From Formicarius rufipectus (lineage: Eukaryota > Chordata > Aves > Passeriformes > Formicariidae): a stretch of DNA of 64,000 nucleotides. Numbering within the stretch: position 1 is the stretch's first letter; the number at the start of each line of letters is the position of its first letter. The notes under the pieces were generated by a model. The model worked only from the letters and a program-made list of their open reading frames with translations. It did not search any database and was not told where the DNA came from. Below, piece by piece: positions 35,782-50,000 of the stretch. The stretch lies in the NCBI GenBank assembly GCA_013399695.1, contig VXAU01000197.1, positions 2,855,070 to 2,919,069 of the forward strand, read 5' to 3'. The position numbers and the translations under genes were made by a program.

Positions 35782-37389
35782 GGTTGTGAATGAGTTGGAG
35801 CAAGCAAACTGAGAGATGTTGAACACATTCATATTTCATTATATTACTTTTATTCAGAAGAAATGAGATGAGTCAAGCTTTATCACTTTCCTTTAGAAGT
35901 TTGGCTTTCCACATGATTTCATTTGGGAAAGGAAAGAAGCACCTCCCGAACAGGGGAAGCCTGGAGATGTCAGCAGTTGGGACATCATCTGTGACAGGAT
36001 CCCATCCATCAGCTGTTGAACAGCCAGTGGCAGAGGCAGTTGGGGAAAAAAGTCAGGTATTGCAAAGGAAGAGACCGATTCAACCACCACATCATGCCCA
36101 GCACTGCTGGAAGAGAGGAAATGCCTCCAGGGACATCTCAGCCCTGCTTTTCCAAGTGGTGTGGGTCTGGGCCAGCTCCTTCCTGGAGGAATAGTCCCCT
36201 GTGAGAGTCCCAGGCTGAGGTGAACCTGCTGGGTCTGATCCTGGCACTGACAGGTTGAGTTAAATTTCGTGTTTTGAGCTGGAATGTTTAAAAGGAGTCG
36301 TAGAAAACGAACCATGGGAGTAAGTGATAAGGTGAGAAATCTGCTCAGCAAAACCCACCACCTCGGGGCCTTCTGCACATGAAAGGACTTGACCTGGTGC
36401 CACAGCAATGGAGAAACAGTGGAGCTCCAGAAGAAATCCCAGAGAAACTTTGTTTAAACTTGGAGTACTTAAAATAGCAGTAGGAAAAGTGCTGCAGAGA
36501 GCTTTGTGCCCTGGGCCTGCTGCTTCTCTCTCGTGTCCCCGCCGAGGGTCCTGCTGCTCCCACGGGGGTTATGCTGTGCAAACGTGTGCACAGCCTGCAC
36601 CAGCACTGGGCTGCTGAGAGCTCCTCTAAAAATGCTCAGGAACTGCTGGAAAACTCCTGGGAAGCTCCTGTCTCCTGCCAGCCTGTGGTTGTGTGGTCGG
36701 TGCCTGTGACACAAAGGTTAAATGCACCCGTGGAAATCTCTGGTGATGGGTGTGTGCCAGTTTTGGTGCAGCTCTGTTAGAGGGGACAGCTATGTCTGTT
36801 CTTCCCACTGTCGTTCCCAGTATCCCCAGGCTGGTGGCAGGGCTGGGACCTGGCTGCTGGCACTGGCTGGACTGTGGGAAGCTGCCAGTCTGGTGGCTGT
36901 GGGAAGGGGCCCCCCTGTCTGGGCTGCCCCAGCTCTCCTGCCTGCTGAGCTCTGCGTGTCTTGCAGAGTCAGTGACAGAAATGCAGAGTTTGGGTTTCCC
37001 ACAGGATGCACACTGTGAGTGCCTGGCACAACGTTCACAGCCAGGGAGAGAACAATAATGTGAGCAAGAGGTGTTCAGGGCCCTTGGAAATGTCAGCCTT
37101 GTACAGCTTTGGTGTGCTGGGACTGCATTTCCCCATCTGCAGAGCGGGCAGGGAGCTAAATGTCAATACTTGTGAGTCTCCCTTGGCAAACAACCAGGGT
37201 TTCCACTGCATGGACCCCCACCTGCCTGTCCCCAGAGCCAGACACAGAGCCAGTCCCTGTGCTTGGGGAGGAGGTGGCTGGTGGAGGGGGAGGTTTCCAG
37301 GATGCTGGAGGTGCCTGGACAGGAAATCTGAGCTGCTTGGCTCTGTAAGCAGCCCCAGTCCATCTGTAGTGTGCCTGAGAACCCGGTGA

Positions 37390-37830
37390 AGGTTTGTCCT
37401 GCAAGGGCCATGCCTTGGGCGTTGCGGAGCAAACTCCTGTCACGGGACAGTTCCAGGGAAGTGAGGGGTGGCAGGCGCATCACACTGGTCCTCGGCTTCT
37501 CACCTCGCAGCTCCCACGGCAAGGGGCCCCCAGCTGCCCTGCCCATCGCTGTGGCTCTGGCCTCGCTCCGGAGGCTCCTGGGGATGGGAGCGACCCTTCC
37601 CTGGGCAGGGTGGGGCAGAGCCCCGCGGGTCCCGTCGCGGAGGACACCAGCGACTGTCCCAACCCCGGCCGACGGCAGCGCTGCCTCCCCCAGGCAGGGG
37701 CTGTGCAGAGCGACGGGGAAGCCTCAAGTCTGCGGCAAGTACTGGGCTAGAGGGTTGAGGATCACGACTTCCGACAGCTCACCCTCCTGCAGGCTGGAGA
37801 GCGGTGCGAACGCAGGGAAAGGCGCCTGAT
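37390..37830. promoter_or_regulatory. CpG-rich patch, small CpG island
   Basis: About 24 CpGs can be counted between roughly 37520 and 37810, with GC near two thirds; the observed/expected CpG ratio is about 0.7 by eye. It stands alone about 16 kb upstream of the main promoter island. Frames stay open on both strands here but show no recognisable domain. It could be an upstream alternative first exon, an enhancer island or an unannotated transcript start. Confidence 0.5.
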
Positions 37831-40800
37831 CCCCATTCTAATGCTAATCTCCTCCGACTCCCAGTAGGGGCTGAGTAGCATCCTGTTAATGAAATTATAA
37901 CCGTGGCTCACACGGTGCATTTCTGCTGAACACATCTGAAATCTCATTCCCTCAGAGGCTACATAACCAACGCCTGGGAGTTATCTCGCTGCTGTTATAA
38001 AAGCAACACGATTAGAGTGCTGAAGCTAATTTAAATCCCGTTGAACGCTATTGTAATGCGGGAAGTAAAGCTGGTATGTGACATGTCGTTGAGCCGTCCT
38101 CAGAGTGGGCATATCAGGTCGATACCCAAAAGTTCAAGGGCTAAATTCAGGAACTTTAACATAAGTTGCAAATCCTTCATGAACAGGTTTTGTTTGATAA
38201 GACTTTCAGGTACTTAAGGTACAAATTTTATTTCGTTGTGTGTCCACTTCAGGACTCTAAGATAGTCCCAGGCTGAACGATTTTCTTGAGCATCCTGAGC
38301 ATCTTCCAGGTACTGCATCGTCTTTGCTCCCACTGAGAACAACAGATGTGGAGCTGTGGGAAATGACAGGAGCACTGATAGTGGGGCTCAAAGTGGAGTT
38401 TAATTGTACAGGTCAGTTGTGTTGCAGGTTCTTCTAGTCTCTTGCTCTATGGGCTTTTCAGGGATTTGGGGTGCCTGTGTGGGATTGAAGAGCTGGGTTT
38501 TGCAGCTCTTAAGGAAGAGTTCCAACCTGTACCATGGCGAAAAGCAGCGCTGCTCCCACCCACAGCCAGGACACCACCCCGGGAGTGACACAGTGGCCTC
38601 TGTGCTGCAGGGCAGCCCTGTCAGCCCAGGGGGTGACAAGGAAAGCAGACGCAGAGCCGAAAGGTTTCATCTTGACCTTTGCAAGCTGCTGCCAGACCCC
38701 TGAGCTCCAGCAGCAGCCACCTTGCAGAGCCTGAGCAAACAGACAGTGCGGTGGGGAGCAGCCAGACGGTCAGTACCCCGGCACGACAGCAGACTGCAGC
38801 ATCCAGCTGCTCTCCCGAGCCTGATGTCGTGGGGAAGTGCTCCTGACGTGCATTTTGCCACCATTCCTGCCCTACAGAGGAGGGTTGAACCGTGCCTGCC
38901 TTCCCCAGCACACCTGAGGGCAGGCAGGGATGCAGCAGAGCAGAGGGCTCCTGATTTAACACCCCCCAGACAGTCATGGAGCTTTTTGTTCCAGTTCACG
39001 CCAGCCCGGTCTCTGGGTCTTGGACACGCCTGACATGGATTTCATGTCCCACTCCATTCTCTTCCCTCACCTGGTGCTGTCAGGACATTCTCTTCAGGCC
39101 AGCAGACAGCACTGCAGTAGTTCCAGCCCTTCATGGATCCTGGAATTGCTGTCTCATGTCCATTCACCTCATGGTTTCCTACTCTGTAATTTAACATCCC
39201 ATCACATAAAAATCTAAGAGTGGAGAGGAGAAGAGGAAAGAAAAATGTCTACAGCAAGCAGCAAGGAAGGGATCCCAAAGTCTGGGAGGAGATCATCAGT
39301 CTGTCTTTATGACACTAGAAGAACAATCTACATTTTTAGATGTAGCAGCTCAGCTCACTGCCCCACCACAGGTGTCCTGTAGCCTTTGCAGCCCCAGATG
39401 TGGCTTGGCTGCCTACACAGTAGAGTCAGCTGTGGGACCCTCTGTGTTCCCCTAAGCCAGGTGCTCCCTGCCTGGGGCCAGTGCCTGCAGACCACAAGAA
39501 AGACTCCCCCACACTGAAGCATCAGTCCAGGGTTTGGCAGCAGAGCTGGAAACTGGGTTCTCCTGAGCTTTAGAGCCTGACCAGCCATCAGCCTCTCATC
39601 ACTCTTCATCTTGGCCATCAGCATCACCCTGCTCTTTGAGAGTTGCTGGGCCAAACACATACCTGCTGTGACCAGAAACAGATAGTAAAGTCTTTTAGGA
39701 GGGGGGTAATATTCCCCAAGTGAACTCATGCTTTCAGTTCATGTGTTACCAGCACAGGCTGTCATAACTTTATTTTTAAATGGCCTTTCCCTTTATCACC
39801 AGAAAAATTTCTTCCCATTGACCTGAACAGCACTAGCAAAGTCAAGTGGAATATACATATTCTTTCCTACTCACTGAACATGGTCATTGTTAATCTGAGC
39901 ATGTTAAAACCAAAAGGGACAGGACGTGAAAGGTGTTTAACACTAACTTGATGGGAGCAAAGGGGGAAGGGTGAAGACCAGCCGTGTTGAAGGTAGAATT
40001 AGATGTTTAAAATGGAAGTGAAGTGATTTCTTGTCTTGGACATGTGGGACCTGCCTCCAACACCAGGGACACAACCATGGCACGAAGACTCTTGACTATG
40101 AAACAGGCAACCACTGGTGTGGTGCAGTGAGAAACATGGATGCATGTTCACATGATTAAAACTGGGAGATCCAGAGTGAAAAACCAGCAAAAGAAGCTTG
40201 CACAGTATGGTCAGCTCACTGGGAAAACCACTTTGAAAATCATGAGCTGAGGCAACAATCACTCAAGGACTCTTTCATTATAACAGCCTTTTAAGTTAGA
40301 CTTGAAGTCCAAGGTCAGGGGAAAACAATGGGGTTTTAATAAACAATGATTTATTTCAGTCAGATTAGCATCAATAAACAGCCATTAGTCATGCAAAGGA
40401 CGATTTGCATAAGCAGCAATTGGGGGTCAGGTTGCAGCAGGACTGTCTCAAATGGAGATGAGGGAGGACCAGCTCTGCACGCAGGAAATCTCAGCCTGGT
40501 GATGATGCCATGGTGCTTGGCCACACAAACTCACCTGGAGCTCCTGCTCTGAAGTGGCCAGAAAAAGATCCTACAATGCCCTACATCCTGGGAACAATCC
40601 TATAAGCTTTAGCAGCTCTCCCTTTCCAAGGAGACAGGGAAGAAAACCCAGAGTAAGAGTTCCAGCCTGCAGCAAGCAGAGACAGGGGTGTTTGACTAGC
40701 TGAAAGAGGAGAGCACACTGTTCTTTGCATCCTGAGACTTTTATAGGGATAAAATATATCTGTATAGTCCACCCAAGGCCTGACAGCACTTAAATTATGA

Positions 40801-43800
40801 AGGCATCTGTGGCAACTACTGGAGGGGAGAAGGAAGAGCAGGAACCTACAGAGCTGAAGGGATTGACCCCTTCTGCAGGAGCCAGAAGGCAGGCAAGCCC
40901 TCCCCAAAATCAGTCACCATCGGCCTCTTCCTCTTGGTGTTTATGTGAGAAATTCAAAAGCAGGGGCTAAGGTTGCGCATTGGAATGATTTCTAACACAG
41001 CAAATTCCAATTTTAACAGTGAATTTCATCTGCAGGGAAGAGAAAAAAAAAAAACAAAAACAAACAAAAACCCCAAAACCGAAAGAAGTGCCAAATCACA
41101 CCAATCCATCAGGAACTGTCAAAATTGTCTTTGCTGCTACAAATGTGTCTCTCTCATTCACACAGCGCTGGAGGTTTAGAACAGAGCAGAAAATCTCTTG
41201 CAGAGTTTGGGTTTTTTTAATGGTATTTTAACTATATCACAAAAGGTGGGGCTAATTAATCCCTGAAATTGGTGACATTACACTTGAGATGAGCCTGCCT
41301 GTTAAGCCTGAGGAGGTGGGAAAGCAAAGAATAAAAATATCCATATGCTTCAATTTGATTTCAATGCAGCCAAAGACCCAGCAAACACAGTTGCTTATTA
41401 GAGATAAGTCTTCATTTAAAAGTTAATTATAACTGTACTGAAAAACGTAGGAGCTGGAGATGGTAAAGGTGAACTTTAATGAAGGTTTAATCACTGGAAT
41501 GACCGTGAAGTACTTTGGTCTGCAAGCCCTCTGCAGCAGCAGGAGCTGCAGGGACATCTCTGCACTGCCTGCCACAGCTGAGACACTGGGAAGAAAGAGC
41601 TGAACACCACAAGGAATATCCAAGTTCAGAAATCGCCAGCAGACAGGTTTTTGTACAAAGACACCCACGATGCAGGATCAGCTCTGTTTCACACATGGGA
41701 CGATTGTTGTTCCACTGCTCATGTTTTAATTTCTTTTTTAACATGGAAAGCCAAAGTATCCCCATTTCTGGAAACCATGGGCCGAGCTCCATTTGGCCTA
41801 TAATGGCACTTCAGTGCACCAGAACCTGCAGCTCACCTTTAAAAATGTGGGTGACTGGCCTACAACAAATTTCCATTAATTAAAAAACCCCAAACCCAAC
41901 ATTCAGTGTTTCATTAATAAGATTTTATTTCTCCTAGGCACATCACTGTAGCAGTCTCAGTGACTTTGTGACCCCTCCAAGAAGCAACATCTTCTAACTG
42001 GAAACAACGGAAGCAATGCCCAGCACATCTGAAAATTTAATTTATCTTTAAAGATTGCTAATCACAGCAATGAAGGCCAGAGTCACAATGGATAACACCC
42101 ATTCCATCAAGATGTAGCTTTAATTAATTGAATTAGTATGAACTTGGAGTTCAAGTTAACGTGAAAACGACAAGCCTGACAATATATATTTTTAATGACA
42201 AAACTGTGTAATTATATGCACCCAATTCAACACAGTGCATCTTCTGTCCTCCAAGATGCCTGTTGAACTCTCCTCATACATGTGATGTGCCACAGGACCA
42301 CTGCCCTTCTCAGGCCCACAGACAACTCAGTCTGACATGAGCAAGTCCAACCTTGGCCAGCCAGTGCCTCCTGCTTCCAGAGATGCTTCCCTTGCCTTCG
42401 GGCACTGCTCTTCCTGATGGAATCTGGGCGGTGTTGTAATGCCTTTTCCAGCTGCCACCCCGAAATGGAGCAATCTGGTGTTCCTTTTCAGAGTCCATTT
42501 CTTCAAGGGCTTCAGCTCCTCCATCGCAGGCTATGCAGAGCAGCAGCCAGCTGTTCCTCTGCAGTTCTCTGCCTGAGGATGCTGCCCAGCCCCAGAGCTC
42601 CAGCCCCTTCCAGGCAGAGCTGCAGCACCCAGCCAAGACCAGGAGACACCTCCTATTTACCTGCTCTGCCAGCTAAGCTGCCTTGGACAGTCACTACCTC
42701 TAATCAGGTATTCCTAATGATTTTAATAACATGATTATATGATGGCAAGAAAAACCAATAACCCAAACCCTGATGTAAGCTGTTTTTGTCACAATCTTGA
42801 GACTCCTGCTTGGAGCAGATGCCTTATTAGCCATTTAATTCTCAGCTTCATGGCAAGACACTGCAATGAGAGGAAATATAAAATCAACAAGGCAGCTGCA
42901 AACTATCTTCATGTTCTCTCTCAAATTTAATAGAGATTCATGAGGCTTTACACTAATATGCTGAGAAAAAAAGGATTACAAGGCTCTTGCACCTCACTTG
43001 GGTCTAAAGGAGGTGAATATCAGCAATCAGCAGGTGGATGATAAAGGCCTGGCAGAAGTTATTCCAAAAACCAACTGTGCTAATATCAAATGAGGCACTT
43101 CAGCTCACGTGGCATGTCCAGTCCAGGCCAAGCTGTCTCAGATCCATGATCCCAGTGGCAAAGGAGCAGATCCATAGCAGAGGACACAGGTATCTACAGT
43201 CCCCAGGACCAGGATCCAGGCTGATTTACTCCCCACCATGAGGCTTTCAGTCACTGGGCACTAGTGAGCCCATGCTCCTAAGGTGCTGCGCTGGCAGGCT
43301 GTGCCAGTCCCACTGGCTCCCTCTCCCTCTGGACATCAGTGTAGGGCTCAGGGAAGTATCTTGAGGGGTAGAACCAGACCCACGTTTCTTCCCCTTCCCC
43401 ATCTGACAGCTCCAGTTGTGCTCAGAAACCACTGACATGACTGACTTCACCACCCAGTACCACACATTCACTCAGTCACCACTCTGTTCCTTTAACTCCT
43501 CATCTCTTGGGTATTTCATGCAAGACAAAAACCAGCTGAGCATTAACCCTGTGGCTGCTGGACTGTGACAGAGCCCTCTACCTCCATGTGTCCTGCTCCT
43601 CTTTTCCCTCTCACTGTAAATGTGTTTTCCCAGAGGGGTGCCAGGCTCCCACCCAGGACCTGCCAACAGCATTGCTGCCATGAACAGGGAGCGGAAGCAC
43701 CTCGGGCTGTGCTGGGCACATTAGCAGGGTCTGGCTGCAGATCAGAGTCAGTGAGCTGTGAGCCCAGGCAGTGACACTCACAGCAGCAGTTGAGAAAGAG

Positions 43801-43824
43801 TTCTTTGAGCTAAAAAACATACCC
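37831..43824. other. Non-coding stretch
   Basis: No supported gene. The first 270 bases or so (37831-38100) shift abruptly to a balanced composition with TAAT and AATTA cores, and look like an enhancer-type segment by composition only. An A-rich tract with AAAAAC units lies at 41042-41070. Nothing else stands out. Confidence 0.5.
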
Positions 43825-44018
43825 TCTCTGGAAGGTGAAGCCTCTGGAACATGCTCCCCAGGGAAGTGGTCACAGCACCAAGCCTGTTTGAGTTCACAAA
43901 GTATTTGGACAACACTCAGGCACATGGTGTGATTCTTTGGGGGTCCTGAGCAGGGCCAGGAGCTGGACTCGATGATCCTAGTGGGTTCCTTCAAACTCAG
44001 CATAATCTATGATTCTAC
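43825..44018 (+). mobile_element. CR1 LINE 3' end fragment
   Basis: The segment follows the familiar 3' end of avian CR1 retrotransposons: CTCTGGAACATGCTCCCC, then an AGCCTGTTTGAGTTCA-like stretch, then GGAGCTGGACTCGATGATCC followed by a GGGTTCCTTCAAACTCA-like stretch, ending in the diagnostic CTATGATTCTA tail. Only the 5'-truncated end is present, as is usual for CR1, and no reverse transcriptase frame remains. It is an old, diverged copy. Its presence is the clearest sign that the DNA is from a bird (or a close sauropsid relative). Confidence 0.85.
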
Positions 44019-47000
44019 AAATCTCTGCTTTCCAGCACATATAGAAAATGGATAACCTTTTTATTTTAAAATGCAGTGCACGCTGATAAAAATGTACGTG
44101 CCTTAAGAAAGACTTTCCACCTTGCATTCTATCTGTAGTCTCACTAAGCCATAAAACTTGCTGCTATATATTTTCTTTACCAGGCAGGGAACCTTGGCTG
44201 CCGTTCACGAATGTGACTGGGATATGATGGGAGCATCCAGCCTTGAAAAAACCTGGGTATGATTGTATTCACTGGTATAAAAACAGTTGTGAAAGGGCTC
44301 AACTGAGACCGGACCATCCCACAGGGGATACACAACACAGCTACAACCTGAGCCTAAAAACCTTAATCAGGCACTAGGCAGGAGACAGAAGTGGTTTTTT
44401 TTTGCTCTGGTTTATTGGTGTGGAAGCTGTTTGACACAGGATGACATCAACTGCACAAGTCTGGGGCTGAGCCAAGAAGGGAGCCTGAGGAGTGACACCG
44501 ATTTACTGCAATACCTGCAGTTCTCTAGCAGCAGTGTGAGTGGGTCGGGGCCACCAGCCCTGCTGCAGGTGAGGACACCTGTCAGAGGTGCACATACCCA
44601 GAGCTGCTGTAAATAAAGTAGGGCATTACACAGTGGTTAATCCAGCACTGTTTTGCTGATCATGTTGACAATACCTCCCCCTGTTTATGCTCTGCACATT
44701 TCTTATTGCAAATAATGGAGCGGCGCTCCTGCCCGGCGCCAGCCTCCTCAGGGAGCAGCAGCAGGGGCTGTGCCACTGTAACTCCCAAGCAGTAAAGCAT
44801 GCTGAAACCTGTTCCCTCCTGTTTGTTCTCAGCATGGATCATTGCTTCTTCCACCTCTGTGAGAGCCACACCAAAAGAAAAGCCAGTGGTCTCCCAGCAG
44901 AGGCGTTTCATTAATTTGCGGCTCGGTGGTGAGGAGATGCAGACCCAAACAGGCACGAGAGGCTCGGAATGGCCCCAGGGCTGCCCACTGCTGGTGTGGA
45001 ACAGATCCCCAGCACCAGGAAAAGGCCACCCCAATTAGCAGAAGGGAAGCACAAAACATGGGGCACGTTCAGTGCCAGTCAGGGCTGAGGGCACAACAAA
45101 AGCTTCTCTTCACTTACTGCTCCAATTTGCTTTATCAGGGGAAGGAGGGTTGTGTCGCCGTTTTTGTTCATCTGAGGTGCTGTCAGCCTCAAGCCAAGGA
45201 GGTATAATGCAAGAATTATTTTGAGCAACTCTAGGTCGGTTTCTGTTGCTTTCATTTTTTTAACTTTCCAGCAGCAATCCATTTTCATTCTGCACATGGA
45301 CACATTCAATATCGCAGGCACCGAGTGCTCTTAGGCAAAGCACAGGCAAGAATTCATGTAAAGCAAAAAAAATCTGGGTTTTTGTCCAGTCTTCCAATTA
45401 ACTTTGTTGGCAATCTCTAACAAGGAATTCATAAAAATCCTGAGGCACTTTTTACAGACAAGATGGAAAGTGGTTTATTTTTTTTCCTCTTGCTGGAGAT
45501 TTCCTTTTCTTTCTCTGAAGCAAAGGAAAACACATCAATAAATAAGGAATGAATCTCCAAAAACTTTCTTTTGACTCAAAGGCAACCTGAAATTATACAG
45601 CCTAATTCACTTGAAGCACTGCTGGCTCAGCCAGGCGAGTGCATCATTCCCAGAGGCAAACACTGCATTTCTGAAGGACAGTCCATTAGGCACCACCAAA
45701 GTCCCCCTCCCTGCCCTCACATACTGGGCTAGATTGCACATTGACTCAGTGTCCTTGTCCCCTCTCCGTGTCAAGTCCCTCAACTCAGCTCTGACTGCAG
45801 AGTCCCCAACAAGCACCACCATCCCTTGCCAAAGTCTGACACATCCAAAACCTCATAATACAAAAAGAAACCCAACTGTTCATGCTACAAAATACCTGCA
45901 GAAAAGGAGCTGGGAGCTTGGCTCCCTCCCTGCTCTCACTCAGTGTGTCTCTCTGAGCTCAACATGTGTGTTGTGATGGATGTTGGTGGGCAGCAAGAGC
46001 CTTGAGCCTGGTGGGGACCACAGCCACGCTGCTACCCGAGCATTTCAGTGCTCACCAAAGCCTGTTGGCAATTGCAGTAAATCCCTTCAGTTCTGGAGGG
46101 TGTTCTGTTCCTGAGAAAGAGTCAGGTGTCATTTCCTTCACAAGAAAAGGAAGTATCACTAACAGGCCCTTGAGCTGCTCAGGTTGCCTCCAGCAGCCAG
46201 GAACGTGTCAGGTGTGCCACATCACTGCAAGCACTGAGAGGCACTGGTTTTGTCTTTCTGCCTGCTCAGCCAGGACCTGGGAGTCATTTTGGAGAAGGCT
46301 TAAGAGCAGTGGGATTTCTGGGGTGGGGAGCGGGGAAAAATAATTCTAAATTTCTAGAGTTCTCAGTCCTTGGATTCAGGCAGGACTCAGGGTTTCAGGG
46401 CATTTTGTGGAAAGGTGTGTTAGAAAGTGGGCATGCAGAGGGAAAAGCCCAGGTTTGGGTTCCGAGCCCAGCACATGGTGTGGAGGCACCAAAGACACTT
46501 CTGCTGCAGCGCTGCAAGGGCTGCCCGGGGCATTTTTGACAAAACCAAACCATTTGTGCCTTGACAGCTTGTCCATGGGGGTTGCTGTGGGCATAGCTTT
46601 AAGGGAGGATGTGGAGGTTGTTTAGGACCCCCAGCTCTGCTCAGGGTACATTTATTGTCTGTCAGATGAAAACTTTCACCACCAAGACATTGCCAGATCA
46701 AATGTATATTAATTACACCAAGCAGCTCAAGCCCCAGGGCTTCACTGTGGGACCCAGCCCCTGGTGCAGCCAGGGCAGCACAACAGAGGAACTGCAAGAA
46801 AGGTTTTGGTTTTGCCCTAGAGGAAAACAAAACCACATTTGGAAAACTCTGCATTTTCTCCATAAAACAGCTTTTTATCCACCCTGTTCCCAGCTCTCCC
46901 TTCACAAAAGAAGGCAAACCCACTCTCACAGCCAGCTGTGCCAGTTCTCCAAGTACTGGTGGTCTTGGACCACTTCTCCAAACATCACCACTCGAGCACA

Positions 47001-50000
47001 GTTTCCTACTTTTCTTCTTCCATCAACAGGCACTTCACAGGCTTTGCTCTTCCCACATCACTGTTTTTTATCTGCCATCTGCTAACACCTCTTTTATTAT
47101 GCCCTGTACCTCTCCAGTCAATGATTGCCATCCACATTCCCTTCTACCCTACATCTGCCAGCACTTGCAGTTTGGACATATTTTCAGATGCCTGTTTGAA
47201 GGCTGCCTTAAACCTTAATCACAACTGTTCCTCCCAGTCTGAGATAATTGGGTGTTAGAGACTGCTGCTCTATTTATTTTTAGCAGAAGGTAAGGCACTT
47301 TTACAGGTGTTTCAGCACACAGGGGGAGGGGAGGAAAAAGAATTCAACTATATGATCAAAAACTTCTCATATTCTGTTCCCAGCTCGCTTCCCTCCTGTG
47401 CAGACACTGCCAGTGTGCTGAGGTGAGAGGACATGCCCCTGCAGCACAGAGGTCATGTTTCACCCATCTCAGGGATCCTTGTCTTCAGCAAAACAGATCT
47501 CCACCACTTCCAGAGGGTATTGGCAAAAGCTGAACAGAAAACGCTTCAATCTAGCTAATTTTAAAGGAATGTAACAATTATTCAGTGAGCTTGTATGAAT
47601 TAGGGTTTCCTTAGGTATATTTAATTAATTATGTGTGATTTTAAAGTGGAAACATGCTACATAGCTCAACAGCCAGCAACAGAAAGAATTCACTCTGCTG
47701 CTGGCCTGGGTCAACCCAGCACAGTCCTTTGAGCTGAGGCCACAGGACAGGAGTCCCAGCTCACCTTTTTGCAAATAGGGACAGGTCAAAGAGGTCACTT
47801 TGCCCAAGGTACTTAAGAAAGTCAAGGTGGAACCTCAGGACTGAATCCTCCCCCAGTTCTGTAGGAATAAGGCCATCACCACCAACACATGGCTTTAACT
47901 GGCTGTTGAAGCACTGCTGAAATGCCAGTGAAGGCAGCAGAATGGTACCTGCTGGCTGCAGACTGAACTTGGTAGGGCTGGCTCCTGAACTAACACACAC
48001 TGAGTCATTTTTTAACTATATTGACAGTAAGAATAGCAGGAATATCAGTAAACCTGTCATTAGCTGTATAAATTAATATGACTCTTAATAATAACCATTT
48101 GAAAAAACTAATCTATGTTTAGCAGAAGAAAGAATATACTTATTTAAAAGAACCTTCTTGTTTTTCCGTGTTGAATGCAAAATAATGACAGCATGTGAAG
48201 AAAACACAGGGAAAATGAATATGGTAAAATTTCCTGTGCAGAGCAGGCTCCTTCTGCAGCTGTGGAGGGCACAGTGTGGGGAGGATGGATGAGGGCTGTG
48301 TGGAGCAGTGTGGATAAGGCTCCCTGTTGGCTTTCTGTGTAAGGCAAGGATCCCCAAGATGTCTGCAGTGAACTGAGGCAAAGATTTCCCTGCACTTTGA
48401 CCACACTCAAAACTGCTTCCCTGGGGAGCGTGTGGTGTTGTGGGCAAGTGAGGAAGGGGCACAGGGGAGTGGAGGGAGGGCAGAAAGGCAGCAGAATGGC
48501 TGTGCACCAACAGGTGCATCTTGTCAGTCCCCATTACATACCCAGACATGCTGCTCTGTGGGAAGTCCTGCTTTGCTGAAGGTCTTGGAATCAGACTGCT
48601 GTCCCAGCACACTGCGTTCAGTTCAACAACTCTCAGTTCAGCAGTGTTAGCACAGGGGAGTCAAAGGAGTGGGTGGATTTCCCCATTCAGTCTCCTCTCT
48701 GGTCTCTCTACCAGAAAAATTGTGTGTCTTGCCTCAGTTCTACAGAGGCTCATTGAAAGAAGACGCAGAGATCACCAAATCAGCTGTTAATGTCACACAC
48801 GTGTGGAGATGAGGGCGGCACCTGTTTGTCACTCACTGAAAGCTGATGTGGCAGTGCGGGGTCCTGAGCACACCAGGGGCTGAACACCAGCACCTACTGA
48901 GAGTTCTTTGTCAAGAAGGAGAGGGAAAAACAAAGCTTTGCTTTGGACCTGATAAATGGATCTCCCTGGAGTACTCCAGGAAGATCTGCAAGAGTAAAAT
49001 AGAATCCTGTACTGACATGAATTATGTATAACGAGCTTTTGCCAGAAAACAGGGATTTTCAGAAGAGTAAGAACAGGTAGGCAGTCTGCTTTTGAAGATG
49101 GTAACAATGGCATAAAGTGCTATGGAGATGGTCATAAGTGCCTGTATTTCCCTGTTTATACCTATCCACACTTGCATCTATGGAAGTTTATATAGGCTTT
49201 TCCCTTGCATGTGCTTTCCTCTCTTTAGACTTCTCAGGTTTCCCTATTACTGATCATTCCCACCGTAACTTTCCCACATCCCTGCACCCCTGTCTGTGTT
49301 CCCTGTTACAAATTCTTCCCTCCTCTCAATCTCTTTCCCAGTCTGCTCTGATGCCCTGAGCCATCTTGGCAAGTGTAGGGTTTTCCCTTCAAGAAGGTAA
49401 TTGAACTGGTCCCTTCTTAGTGCTATTTGAGCAGTAAAATTCAAGCCAAGTATGAGCCCAGTTACTCAAATTCACTGCTCAACAAGTGTCTCAAATACAG
49501 CACCATCTCCTGCTGTCACTGTTTTGGGCCAGTCCCTCCCAGTATCATCTCTCTGGATGTTAACAGGCTTCTCAAGACTCAAAATTCTGCAAAAAACAGA
49601 ACACAGTTGCTCATGCTGACTTTCCTGGTGGCCTGGCAGCTTGGAGAACAAGCAGAGATACTGTGCTGATGTTAATAATAATGGCTAAACACTGTGCCAG
49701 ATGGCAACAAGCTCTTCTAACCAGTTTCCTACCAAGGAGATGGAGGTTCCATCACAGCATCCAAATGTTGCTGTATCTCTCCAGAGAAAGCCCTGGAAAA
49801 AGCTGCTGTGTGGCATGTTGATACCCAGTGAGTAGCTCAGAGTAAAAAGAAAACTGTATGTTTAAAACCTAGCACTTTGATTATCAAATTCATTGCTGGT
49901 TTGAGAGAACACAAATTGAACAGAATTAATGAATTGTGCCAGCTGCAAAAATTCTGGCAGATGGAGTAGAAAAACAGCAGCCCAGGATGCTGGGAATGAT

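Larger units (their letters stand above)
22211..37389. other. Non-coding stretch upstream of the minus-strand gene
   Basis: No supported gene. It holds an unsupported plus-strand open frame of 126 codons at 22252-22632 with a good start context, a short GT-rich simple stretch near 22640-22685, a CT run near 23245-23257, A-rich runs near 24733-24749 and 26997-27016, a short CA run near 28685, and a T13 run at 31066-31078. Base composition is AT-leaning through about 22.6-36 kb, then GC rises from about 36.5 kb toward the next CpG-rich patch. Confidence 0.5.

Noticed and set aside
35893..36408. 171-codon minus-strand open frame
   Set aside because: No recognisable domain, signal or splice context, and overlapping frames on the other strand are also open; no evidence of coding.
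48746..48790. RLIERRRRDHQ-type peptide after a good acceptor-like tract, resembling the basic region of HEY/HES bHLH proteins
   Set aside because: The likeness covers only about ten residues of simple arginine-rich sequence and a stop follows at once; no helix-loop-helix and no neighbouring exon is visible. Treated as coincidence.
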